From positions 1 through 32,885 of the forward strand of contig CAZELH010000004.1 of NCBI GenBank assembly GCA_964513095.1: a stretch of DNA of 32,885 nt, written 5' to 3'. Positions 22,841 through 31,400 of the stretch are shown one piece after another. The position numbers and the translations under genes were made by a program. Under the pieces are notes generated by a model. The model did no database searches, had not been told where the DNA came from, and was given only the letters and a program-made list of their open reading frames with translations. The stretch comes from JBDKGD01 sp964513095. Lineage in GTDB: Bacteria; Patescibacteriota; Minisyncoccia; UBA6257; 2-01-FULL-56-20. Every line of letters starts with the position of its first letter. Position 1 is the first letter of the stretch.

Positions 22841-23665
22841 CTAAAAGCGATACCTCACACCAAAAAGTATGCCACAAGGATTGTGGAGAGATTCTCCATT
22901 GTATTTTGTAAGTGCACCGGTTCCAAAATTACGTGAAGTAAATCCTCGTAATTCAACAGACCATGCCGGCGCATACGGCAACTCTTTTTCAATTGCCCCA
23001 GCAAGATCAAGTCTAAATTTGTTTAAGACATTTGCGCTGGTCAGGTGAGCATCAAGTCGAAGCGTTATTCCATGCGAAAGGTGGCGCTCATACATTCCAA
23101 ACAGTGAATGTTTGGCGTACGGGTGAGTGAAGTGGGTCGCAAAGAGTGGTTCATTTCCCGCAAGCATATACGAGTATCCAGCAGAAAATGTGCGCACCGG
23201 ACTTTCCTTTTTATAGGAAAGATCAATCCACCACGAGTTGACGCTTGACTCAAGTCGTCGTGCCGCGATATCTCCAACAATCAAGTGATTGAGAGCGTAT
23301 GCATCTCGGTGGCTAATGCCTATGAAAAAGCCGTTAGCCATGCGTGTCTTGAAAAAAAATTGAAAGCTACACGCATCTGGATTGTCAATAATGGATCCGC
23401 CACTTATTTCCGCAGATAGGCCCCAAGCAAAACGATGATGTGGCGATCGACCTTCAAGATCGAGTTCTCCGCGCCATCGTTGCCCCCGACCTTCCCCGCG
23501 GGGATACAGAGGAAGTGAAGTGTTGCCCGCAAAAAAACCAATACTGCCCGTTGTTGTTTTTTCGTTCGAGGGAGGTTGTGTGTGTTGAGTATGGGCTACT
23601 GGCGTAAAAAGAGCCATAAGCGCACACAAAAAAAGAAGGGAAATGCAGACAGCGTATCGAGTCAT
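22841..23665 (-). CDS. Exported beta-barrel-like protein with C-terminal Phe
   Basis: The 274-aa protein has a clear signal peptide (MTRYAVCISLLFLCALMALFTPVAHT). The mature part shows repeated alternating polar/hydrophobic segments with many aromatic residues, Gly and Arg: RFAWGLSAEISGG, GFFIGISHRDAYAL, SWWIDLSYKKE, TFSAGYSYML, ITLRLDAHLTS, WSVELRGFTSR. It ends in GILFGVRYRF, with alternating hydrophobics and a terminal Phe, exactly like the beta-signal of outer-membrane proteins. An 8-12-strand barrel is plausible. CPR bacteria are not thought to have an outer membrane, so the role is unclear. A secreted soluble beta-protein or a contaminating origin are alternatives. GAGGTG is present just upstream of the ATG. 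Confidence 0.78.
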   Translation of the reverse strand: MTRYAVCISLLFLCALMALFTPVAHTQHTQPPSNEKTTTGSIGFFAGNTSLPLYPRGEGRGQRWRGELDLEGRSPHHRFAWGLSAEISGGSIIDNPDACSFQFFFKTRMANGFFIGISHRDAYALNHLIVGDIAARRLESSVNSWWIDLSYKKESPVRTFSAGYSYMLAGNEPLFATHFTHPYAKHSLFGMYERHLSHGITLRLDAHLTSANVLNKFRLDLAGAIEKELPYAPAWSVELRGFTSRNFGTGALTKYNGESLHNPCGILFGVRYRF

Positions 23666-23771
23666 AACTCACCTCACAGGTATGGGTTGAAATTTTTAAA
23701 AAACAAAAAATCTAAGCGCTGTGAAAGAGAATAGCATGACGGATTTGAAAATAAAAGCGAGAAAAATAATG

Positions 23772-25037
23772 TTAAAAATACAAGAGCGCGATAACGGATG
23801 CCGCCATAATGGCGGTAATAGCGATGCCAAGAGCGTTACTGAAAAAGCCATTGCGGTACGTGCCCATAATGGAACGATTATTAGCAATAATCAAAATCAT
23901 AACAAGAAGAGGAACGGCAATGACCCCATTGAGTGCCGCTGCGGTATACAGCAAGCGAAATGGTGCAATAGGTAGTATTGTAAGCAATGCTCCACAAATA
24001 GTAATTGCAATAATTAATGAATAAAATCCTCGCGCATGGGAAAATTTTAAATATAATCCTGTTTTGTATCCAATCGCTTCAGAAATCGCATAACTTGCCG
24101 ATGCGGAAAGAATTGGAATTGCCAACAGTCCAGTGCCGATAATTCCAAAAATAAAAAGCCATGAAGCGAATTGTCCTGAAAGTGGCGCTAATGCCGCAGC
24201 CGCATCAGCAGCGGTTTCAATGGAGGTTATTCCAGCAATGTGAAGCGTACCAGCAGCTGAAGCAATGATAAAAAACATAATCGCATTAGAGATGAACATT
24301 CCAAATGTTGTGTCAATACGAAGCGCGCGAATGGTTTGTGGAGTAATGACTGGAGCGCTATTATTTTTTACGTGCAACGTGCCATGTTCTATTTCTTCCT
24401 CACGTTCTTGATCGGCTTGCCAAAAAAAGAGATAAGGCGAGATAGTGGTTCCTAAAATAGCAACGATACCCAAAAAGTATTCTTTGGAAAAAATAATATG
24501 TGGAGTGATTGCTTCTTTCAAGACGTCGCTCCACGCGGAAGTAGTAATAAACGCAACCGCGACATACGCGAGGAGCGAGAGAGTAAGATATTTTAAAAAT
24601 CGCGCGTACAGTTTGTAGGGGATATAAATCTGCAAAGCCAGAGTAATTGCGGTAATGCCGACGATATACACCCAAAACACCCCGCCAAATCCCAATTGTA
24701 CTGCCTGTGCCATTGCGCCGATATCAGCAGCAATGTTTATGGTGTTGGCGATAAGAAGTAAAATGATGCACAACCACAAAAAAACTTTCGAATAATGTTC
24801 GACGATAAGTTTTGCGATGCCCTTTCCGGTAACCACCGCAATACGTCCACACATTTCTTGAACAATCGCCATAAAAGGAAAGGAGAAGGCAGCAGTCCAG
24901 AGTTGACCGGTCCCAAAAGCAGCTCCGGCTTGAGTATAAGTCGCAATACCCGAAGGATCGTCGTCGGAAGCGCCAGTGATAAATCCAGGCCCAAGCAATC
25001 GAAGGAATCGCGTGATTTTTTTATGGATAGAACGCAT
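23772..25037 (-). CDS. NRAMP-related divalent metal transporter, non-canonical
   Basis: A polytopic protein of 421 aa from ATG 25037, with about 11 transmembrane helices. The N-terminal motif LGPGFITGASDDDPSGIATY aligns with TM1 of the NRAMP/SLC11 family. The canonical ion-site DPGN is DPSG, and the TM6 MPHNLYLHS-type motif is replaced by GTTISPYLFFWQADQE. This matches a divergent NRAMP subgroup related to the bacterial Mg2+ transporters (NRMT), so Mg2+ or Mn2+ import are both possible and Fe/Mn specificity should not be assumed. The start at 25037 is preferred to an upstream in-frame GTG (25067), because TATACT (25056-25061 on the minus strand) overlaps the longer version. It has no Shine-Dalgarno sequence. 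Confidence 0.88.
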   Translation of the reverse strand: MRSIHKKITRFLRLLGPGFITGASDDDPSGIATYTQAGAAFGTGQLWTAAFSFPFMAIVQEMCGRIAVVTGKGIAKLIVEHYSKVFLWLCIILLLIANTINIAADIGAMAQAVQLGFGGVFWVYIVGITAITLALQIYIPYKLYARFLKYLTLSLLAYVAVAFITTSAWSDVLKEAITPHIIFSKEYFLGIVAILGTTISPYLFFWQADQEREEEIEHGTLHVKNNSAPVITPQTIRALRIDTTFGMFISNAIMFFIIASAAGTLHIAGITSIETAADAAAALAPLSGQFASWLFIFGIIGTGLLAIPILSASASYAISEAIGYKTGLYLKFSHARGFYSLIIAITICGALLTILPIAPFRLLYTAAALNGVIAVPLLVMILIIANNRSIMGTYRNGFFSNALGIAITAIMAASVIALLYF

Positions 25038-25090
25038 GTATGAGTTGTACTTATAAGTATACCGCACTGATATACAAGAGAATAAAAAAT

Positions 25091-25124
25091 AAAAAACCGC
25101 CCTTAACTAAAGTTAAAAGGCGGT
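25091..25124 (-). terminator. Intrinsic terminator of the gene at 25149-25670
   Basis: ACCGCC and GGCGGT arms with inner TTAAC/GTTAA pairing, followed on the minus strand by a long T-rich tract (plus-strand A-run 25084-25096). It isolates this gene from the NRAMP gene downstream. Confidence 0.85.
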
Positions 25125-25148
25125 GAAAAGAAAAGACTGCAAAAATTA

Positions 25149-25670
25149 CTAATCTGCAGTTGCGACAAGGGTGTATGTGTTGTTGTGTGGCTGATCTTGA
25201 AAGTCTTCGAAGTATCGGGTGCTCGTGACGGCAAACGATCCTTTCTCCATGAATCGGCCGATAATGACGAAATCTTTTTTAAAGAACTGCAAAATCATGC
25301 CAACATGCCATGTTTGCGAAAACATGAGATTTCTCATGGTTGTTTCGGGCGCAGATTCAGTGGAAGGAAAGAAAAATTTTTGAACCTGCGCTATTTCCTT
25401 GGTTATCCCCACCATGACATAGGGGATTTGTAGTTTGTTGCATGCGTCGACAATGCTTTCGCCGGCACCTTCAAAGATCGATTTCTGAATCTTCTCAAAC
25501 TCCGAAAGTTGCATGGGCTCTATCTTTTTCTCCCTAGTAAAAATATCAGAGAAAAGACATTCAACATCATCAGCATAATGCGGGTCTTCTGAAAGAAGAA
25601 GCATTTGCATTGACGAGGAGAGACCCATGAATACGGGAAAGTTTATCGAAAACAGATTGTGTATGTCCAC
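25149..25670 (-). CDS. Hypothetical 173-aa soluble protein
   Basis: I do not recognise the family. The protein is mainly helical in its first two thirds (QLSEFEKIQKSIFEGAGESIVDACNKLQIP) with mixed alpha/beta towards the end (DFVIIGRFMEKGSFAVTSTRYFEDF). There is no signal peptide or membrane segment. It begins with GTG, strongly supported by AAGGAGGA ending 7 bases upstream. It is monocistronic, with its own 17-bp-spaced promoter, an inverted repeat in the leader and a dedicated terminator. This signal set matches that of the 238-aa gene, suggesting both belong to a well-expressed accessory group. Confidence 0.82.
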   Translation of the reverse strand: MDIHNLFSINFPVFMGLSSSMQMLLLSEDPHYADDVECLFSDIFTREKKIEPMQLSEFEKIQKSIFEGAGESIVDACNKLQIPYVMVGITKEIAQVQKFFFPSTESAPETTMRNLMFSQTWHVGMILQFFKKDFVIIGRFMEKGSFAVTSTRYFEDFQDQPHNNTYTLVATAD

Positions 25671-25716
25671 GCAAAAATCCTCCTTGGATTAGGTGTTTGG
25701 TGCGGTTTGTGAAAGA

Positions 25717-25730
25717 GCTGATCTATCAGC
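25717..25730. promoter_or_regulatory. Perfect inverted repeat in the leader of the 173-aa gene
   Basis: GCTGAT and ATCAGC with a 2-base spacer, about 5 bases after the predicted transcription start. The arrangement mirrors 21866-21881 but the sequence differs. Confidence 0.5.
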
Positions 25731-25740
25731 CCGAGCTATG

Positions 25741-25769
25741 ATGATAGCAGATTTTGACTAAAAAGTCAA
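25741..25769 (-). promoter_or_regulatory. Sigma70-type promoter of the 173-aa gene
   Basis: TTGACT (25764-25769) and TATCAT (25741-25746) on the minus strand, 17-base spacer. The -35 box lies inside the last codons of the upstream gene, which ends at 25758. The leader is about 65 nt. Confidence 0.7.
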
Positions 25770-26261
25770 CAGTACCGCAATACCAACAATGGAAAGGATT
25801 GTTTGCCACCCAATGCCATATACGGGAAAATCATCGAGCAATTTTTCAGCATGAATCCATTTATGAAACCGTTGTAAATACGCAAGGGGAGTTTTGGGAA
25901 AAAGATAATACGCTACTTGCAAAGCGTCGGGAAGAAGTCCTCCACAGACAGCCCAAAAAATAGTAAGTAGTGGCTGGTGCATTAAAAAGCCAGCAAGGAG
26001 CGGAAGCGCCAGACCAAAAATGCCATCAATAGCAATAGCGCCACCATCATGAAAAATATCCCAAGCAGTAATTGGTGGAGTAACTTCGCCACGATCTTTA
26101 CGATACATTTTTTTAAGGATGCGTGCTTCGTAGTGCCAGTGAGGAAAAGCATCACTGATAAAATGACTAACGAATCCAACAATAAATGCAGTCGTAGCGG
26201 TGTCTGCGCCAACGATGCGCGCGGTAGCTACCGCGATAATGCCATGAGTAATAAGAATCAT
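25758..26261 (-). CDS. Polytopic membrane protein, possible metal-dependent hydrolase type
   Basis: The protein is 167 aa from ATG 26261 (an upstream TTG at 26279 would add six residues). It has about four hydrophobic segments. It is notable for His/Asp motifs in or near the membrane: ILITHGIIAVA, GFVSHFISDAFPHWHYEAR, AWDIFHDGGAIAIDG and GGLLPDALQVAYYL. The SHxxxDxxPHW pattern resembles membrane-bound metal-dependent hydrolases of the YdjM/DUF457 kind, in which His/Asp residues bind metal; this is an analogy, not a firm assignment. Catalysis is unproven. TATTCT lies about 9 bases before the ATG. It is divergent from the gene at 26354. Confidence 0.72.
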   Translation of the reverse strand: MILITHGIIAVATARIVGADTATTAFIVGFVSHFISDAFPHWHYEARILKKMYRKDRGEVTPPITAWDIFHDGGAIAIDGIFGLALPLLAGFLMHQPLLTIFWAVCGGLLPDALQVAYYLFPKTPLAYLQRFHKWIHAEKLLDDFPVYGIGWQTILSIVGIAVLLTF

Positions 26262-26340
26262 ATGTAAGAAGAATAGCAATCAAAAGAAAAAAAGAAAGCA
26301 TCTGTGGATTATTTTTTATTTGCGCGATTTGTGCATGTGT

Positions 26341-26346
26341 TATACT
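26341..26346 (+). promoter_or_regulatory. -10 element (TATACT) of the gene at 26354
   Basis: TATACT ends 7 bases before the ATG, putting the predicted transcription start on the A of the start codon. There is no Shine-Dalgarno sequence. Confidence 0.6.
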
Positions 26347-26353
26347 TGAACAT

Positions 26354-27193
26354 ATGGTGAACCAAAAACTTCTTGATTACGTTGGTCAACAAATAAAAAA
26401 TGGAGTGAGTGCTACGGCGATAAAAAATGCATTACTCGGTGCTGGCTGGCCAGAACCAGACGTGATGGAAGCATTGCAGAAAGCGGGAAATGGAAATCCT
26501 CCAAAAGATCAGCAAACATTTTCGGTAACGCAAGTGTCAGTCGGCGCAACTGGAATTAATCCGATGCAACCAGCGCAAGGTATGGCAAAAAATACTGCTG
26601 TCGATAGTATGAGCGCAGGGATGGCGGGCCAATCATCGCCTCGCATGGCAATGCCAGCATCAATGGGGAAAATGGCGGGAACAACTGAGATGGGGAGTAA
26701 AAATAGAGGGGCAAAAATAGGTTTTGTAGTATTGAGCGTTCTCGTGGTCGGATTGGTAGTGGCATCGGGATACTTGTATCAACAAAATCAATCAATTGCC
26801 ACGGAACTCGCCTCAGTACGAGCAGGAGCAGACACCTCGGTAACTTCAATGAAGGCAACGCAAAAGAGTTTGGAAGAAAGCGCGAGTCAGGTAGCGACGT
26901 TAAAAGCCCAAAATGAATCTTTGAAGATGGAAGTTGCAGCACTTGCACCAGCAGGAGCAGGTCAAGCTACGACACCGGTAGAAGTAAAATTGGCGGGAAT
27001 TATTGCGGAAAGTAACGGAGCGTACACTCTTACAACCGCATCTGGAATTGTTTTTTCACTAAAAAACGCCAAAGATCAAAAATTTGAACCAACGCTCAAA
27101 GAAGCAGTAGGTAAACAAACACAAATCACAGGCACTCATGTAGCTGGCTCGGTTTCCATAACCGTTGTTTCGATAAACGGAGCGACTCCATAA
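26354..27193 (+). CDS. Membrane-anchored coiled-coil protein with N-terminal UBA-like helix bundle
   Basis: The 279-aa protein has several parts. Residues 1-45 (QKLLDYVGQQIKNGVSATAIKNALLGAGW) form a short three-helix segment of the type that opens many CPR membrane proteins. A Met/Gly/Ala-rich linker runs from about 46 to 115. One transmembrane helix spans about 118-140 (IGFVVLSVLVVGLVVASGYLY). A coiled coil spans about 141-195 (SLEESASQVATLKAQNESLKMEVAAL). The C-terminal beta domain of about 75 residues contains VEVKLAGIIAESNGAYTLTTA. The topology puts the coiled coil and beta domain outside. The function is unknown; an envelope scaffold or adaptor is possible. GAPDH begins 29 bases downstream but has its own -10 box. 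Confidence 0.82.
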   Translation: MVNQKLLDYVGQQIKNGVSATAIKNALLGAGWPEPDVMEALQKAGNGNPPKDQQTFSVTQVSVGATGINPMQPAQGMAKNTAVDSMSAGMAGQSSPRMAMPASMGKMAGTTEMGSKNRGAKIGFVVLSVLVVGLVVASGYLYQQNQSIATELASVRAGADTSVTSMKATQKSLEESASQVATLKAQNESLKMEVAALAPAGAGQATTPVEVKLAGIIAESNGAYTLTTASGIVFSLKNAKDQKFEPTLKEAVGKQTQITGTHVAGSVSITVVSINGATP

Positions 27194-27210
27194 GAGTTCT
27201 ATCTTTTCTA

Positions 27211-27216
27211 TATAAA
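27211..27216 (+). promoter_or_regulatory. -10 element (TATAAA) of the GAPDH gene
   Basis: TATAAA ends 6 bases before the ATG at 27223, consistent with a leaderless GAPDH mRNA independent of the upstream gene. The region is very AT-rich, so chance is possible. Confidence 0.45.
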
Positions 27217-27222
27217 TAATAT

Positions 27223-28254
27223 ATGTTGCGTGTTGCCATAAACGGGTTCGGGAGAATTGGTCGTCATTTTTTACGACAATCGGCTGGTCGTAGCGATTTT
27301 GAGGTTGTTGCGATAAATGATTTGGGTGATTTAGAAAATTTAGCCTACCTATTAAAATACGACACTATCTATGGACGAAGTGTGCATGGCGTAAACGCTG
27401 ATCCTGATGGAAAAACATTAATATTTGATGGAAAAAAGATAGATTTTTTACAGATAAAAGATCCGGCAACTCTGCCATGGGCAAAGATGAATATCGATGT
27501 GGTGGTGGAAGCAACGGGATTGTTTGAATCATTCGAAAAAGCTCACGTGCATATTGCCTCTGGCGCTAAGCGAGTGGTGATTACCGCTCCCGCCAAAGAC
27601 GGCGATGGCGCGCTCGGTACAACGGTATTGGTTGGAGTAAATGAAGACGCACTAAAAAATGCCCCTATCTCGTCCAACGGCTCTTGCACGACCAACGCCG
27701 CGTCTCCGGTGGTACAAATTTTGTCTCAAAAAATTGGAATTACAAAGGCGATGCTTTCGACGGTTCATGCATACACCGCAACACAAAACATTGTCGATGG
27801 GCCAGTAAAAGGCTCAAAGGATTTTCGTCGTGGACGAGCCGCCGCCGCCAATATTTCACCATCAACAACCGGCGCAGCCATCGCAGTGGGTCGCGCCATT
27901 CCTGCCCTTGCCGGTAAATTCGATGGATTAGCATATCGTGTACCAGTGGCATCAGGATCTATTGCTGACATAACCTTTGTCGCAAAGAGACCAACAACAA
28001 AAGAAGAGATAAATGAAATTTTGCACACTGCGGCAAAAACCGAAGAATGGAAGAATATTTTAAAGGTAACAGACGATCAAATCGTTTCCTCGGATATTAT
28101 TGGTGAGCCGTATGGCGCTATTGTAGATACAAATTTTACAAAAGTAATTGATGGAGATCTAGTAAAGGTGGTGTCATGGTATGACAATGAGTATGGGTAT
28201 GTATCGACGCTTATCTCGCACGTGGGTGCGGTAGTAAAAATGTTGGCAGGGTAA
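27223..28254 (+). CDS. gap: Glyceraldehyde-3-phosphate dehydrogenase
   Basis: This is a 343-aa class I GAPDH, which oxidises and phosphorylates glyceraldehyde-3-phosphate to 1,3-bisphosphoglycerate in glycolysis. It has the NAD-binding Rossmann start RVAINGFGRIGRHFLRQ, the NAD-preferring VVAINDLGD at the end of beta2, and the catalytic Cys155 in SNGSCTTNAASP. The catalytic His lies in STVHAYTATQN, followed by KDFRRGRAAAANISPSTTGAA and the C-terminal WYDNEYGYV. The second Cys of the usual SCTTNCLAP is Ala, and this is tolerated in the family. Length and motifs are normal, so it should be active. It is the only clear central-metabolism gene in the window. Confidence 0.97.
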   Translation: MLRVAINGFGRIGRHFLRQSAGRSDFEVVAINDLGDLENLAYLLKYDTIYGRSVHGVNADPDGKTLIFDGKKIDFLQIKDPATLPWAKMNIDVVVEATGLFESFEKAHVHIASGAKRVVITAPAKDGDGALGTTVLVGVNEDALKNAPISSNGSCTTNAASPVVQILSQKIGITKAMLSTVHAYTATQNIVDGPVKGSKDFRRGRAAAANISPSTTGAAIAVGRAIPALAGKFDGLAYRVPVASGSIADITFVAKRPTTKEEINEILHTAAKTEEWKNILKVTDDQIVSSDIIGEPYGAIVDTNFTKVIDGDLVKVVSWYDNEYGYVSTLISHVGAVVKMLAG

Positions 28255-28394
28255 CACATAAAAAAAGAAAAACACTAATTATGAAAGCGAAGGGAGTGGT
28301 TTGCCTAGATCCTTTTGCAATACGCCAACACACAGCACGGCTTCAATAAGTACGCGCATAAAGTCTTACGAATAGGTGAGGCTTTGTTGTGTGG

Positions 28395-28400
28395 TATAAT
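28395..28400 (+). promoter_or_regulatory. Candidate -10 element (TATAAT) of the 1478-aa surface protein gene
   Basis: A consensus TATAAT lies 47 bases before the ATG at 28448. There is no Shine-Dalgarno sequence in the leader. A weaker TAAATA (28435-28440) ends 7 bases before the ATG and would give a leaderless start. The 28255-28447 spacer shows no gene and no clear terminator for GAPDH. Confidence 0.45.
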
Positions 28401-28447
28401 AAGAACACTTCATATCCATATGAGTCGAGCCTACTAAATAAATACTT

Positions 28448-31400
28448 ATGCGCACTCTCTACTATAAAAAAATAATCGGATTAATAGCAGTTGTTATTTC
28501 TGTGTTTACGACAGGATTTTTTGTTGCGCCGACATTTGCCGCGACTGATTCGGGGGATCGAATTGTTTCGAATAGTGGTATCGGATCTTCTGGCCGTGCT
28601 GTTATCGCAATTCAAAGACTTCTTTTGCAATCTGGATATCTAACAATCCCCGCCAATACGAATCTGGGGTATTTTGGTGGGTTAACACGATCGGCGGTAA
28701 TTGCATTTCAACAAGCAAACGGCATATTTCCAAGCTCTGGATTTGTCGGTCCGTTAACTCGAGAAGCATTAAACAGGTTGGTAGATAGTAGTGGTCCATT
28801 GGTTGTTGTGTCGCCAAAGCAAAATGATGCTATTGTTTCACCACTTCGGGTGGCAGGTGTGGTTAATGCAAATGAGTGGCCGTGCACGGATGGTACAGTA
28901 GGGAATGCAACATTGTTTGATGGCGTGGGTAAGCAAATTGGTCAAACAACGCTTACTGTTCCTGCTGGATGTGGTGAAGCAAGCGCATTTGTGTTTGAGG
29001 GCACAATAAATTTTGGCACCGCTGGTACTGATACCGGGTATGTAGTGGTTTCTGCAAATCAACAAAACAGAGTTTCGCAAAGAATATCAGTTCGTTTTCC
29101 TTCGACAGCGGTTAATGCTCCGGTATTTACCGCGCCAATTGGGGGTGAGCGCTTGATTCAAAAATCAACATTTGCAGTGAGATGGACGGGTGGCCCTTCG
29201 CAAATTAATTTACAACTTATTTCAGGAAACAATACTATTGCATGGCAAAGTGGTGCTATTGATAATGCCGGTTCTTATAATTTTGTAGTTCCAGAAAATC
29301 TAACCGGCGCGTATAAATTTGCATTAACGGATACTAGTGTGATATTGGGGTACAGTAATACATTTTCAATTGGAGTAGCTGCACCAATGGTCGGTGCGGT
29401 ATCAATAACTGCCCCCAGCACGGGAACACAATGGGAAAATGGCAGTCAGCAATCCATTACATGGACGGGGGATATCCCAAAGCTGATCGCTCTTTCTTCC
29501 GCCTGCGAAGATAAGACGTTATCAGTAATAAATACCGAAACCGGTAAGCGATACCCAATTTCAGTGCTTACGCCAGAAATCATTGATGCTCGAGCATATC
29601 GATGGCAGGTTGGTTTTTCGGTGTCATCGCTCTGTGTGGATAAGCCATTTTTAGTACCAATCCCCGCGGGTAATTATCAAGTTGAATTAGCGTGGTTTGA
29701 ACGAACGCAGGAATCATTGTTGATTCGCCGCAAAGTAGTTGGTGGGGTATTTCGGATAATAGGCACACAAGCGAATATTACGGTTACTGCGCCCGCCGGT
29801 GCAGATAATTGGTTGACGGGAAATTCCTACGAAATAAAATGGCGTACTAATGGGCCAATTAGCGATAACGTAAATACCGCAACTATCTCACTTATCCCGC
29901 TTCGTCCAGCGTGTTTAAATTCAGTCCCACCATGTAAAATTGCGGAGCCAGCGCCTTATATAATCGCAACAAATGCACCTGCGACAGGAAGTTATAAGTG
30001 GACTATTCCTACTGATTTGCCGGATATATATAGAGAGGCTGTGCGGATTTCGGTAGCAATAAATGGAACGGATAGAGTTGGAATAAGCGATCAATTCACG
30101 ATTTCGAACGTGCCAATGCAAAATGTTCCCGTAACCGTATTGGCGCCAGCAGGAGGAGAGCAATGGTCAGTTGGAACAAAACAGGTGATTCGATGGAAAG
30201 CAGATGCTTCAATTGCCGCTGTTGACATTGTGTTATTGCAACAAGTAGACGCATGTCTAGCTTCTGTAAACAGCCCTTGTCCACCGCCACCATTTTTCCT
30301 AAAGGTGATTGCTGAAAAGGTGCCAAATACGGGTAATTATGAATGGGTAGTGCCGAGCGGATTTTCTGGCTCCTTGCGCGTACGGGTTTCAGATACTACA
30401 TCCCCATCTCGTTTTGGAATAAGTAATTCATCATTTACGATTGTTAGCGCTGGTATCCCAGTCTATCTCGATCAGAAATTCATTTTGAAGACTGGTCAAA
30501 CGGCAACGGTGCAAGATTTAAAAAATATACAGGTGACTTTAAATGGAGTAACGTCGTTGCCATGTACGGATTCAATCAGACCGTGCGCAACAAGTGCGGC
30601 AATAACCGTTGCTGCAACAGGAGAGCAGACTAAAAATACCACACTTTCAGTTGGAGGATCTGTTGATATTGGAGGAGGAACAGTGTTTTTGTTGGCAATA
30701 GACGCAACAAATCAATCAGGAACGTTCCTTGTTAGAAAATCGGCAATCGCACCAACTGGAACGATCACGGTAGTCAGTCCAAATGGAGGAGAGTCGTTAA
30801 CACAGGGGTTGGTTGGAGTTATTGCATGGAAAGCAGATTCATCGATAACTTCGGTAAATATTAGCTTGATTGCTCAAAGTGGATGTCTCGGTGGTCCAAC
30901 GGGAAATAATTGTCCTACTGTAGAAACAAAGATCGCAGACGGAGTCTTAAATACCGGTTCTTATTTTTGGACCATTGGAAAAGATATTAATGGAAACTCT
31001 GTGCCAACTGGATCATATCTAGTAAAAATTTCCAATGCCAAGGGAGGTGTTTCAGATACCAGCGATGGGGCAGTAACGATTGTGGCAAGCAGTCAATCCG
31101 CATCAATTACGCTATTGAGTCCAAAGGGTGGGGAAGTGGTGCGAGCCGGTGACCCAACAAGTGCTCTGTTGGCATCTTGGATCACATCCCCCGTCGCCAA
31201 TTCATGGGTTGCATTGTTTTTAATTTCAGCTACAACGGGTAGTCAGCAACTTATCGCCCAAAGACTTGATAGTGGACAAGGATCATATGCATGGACTCCC
31301 TCAGCCAGTCTCGCGTCGGGAAATTATAAAATGGAAGCTCGTCTATACTCCGGTCCATCTTTGTGCACAGGGCAAATCTGTACCGATGTTGCTCCACCAA

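Noticed and set aside
25758..26261. Firm assignment as a YdjM-type hydrolase
   Set aside because: The His/Asp motifs are suggestive, but I cannot align them convincingly to a characterised active site, so only a tentative label is given.
28420..28437. Five-codon upstream reading frame (MSRAY) before the 1478-aa gene
   Set aside because: There is no ribosome site and no attenuator hairpin follows; it is too short to support as a leader peptide.
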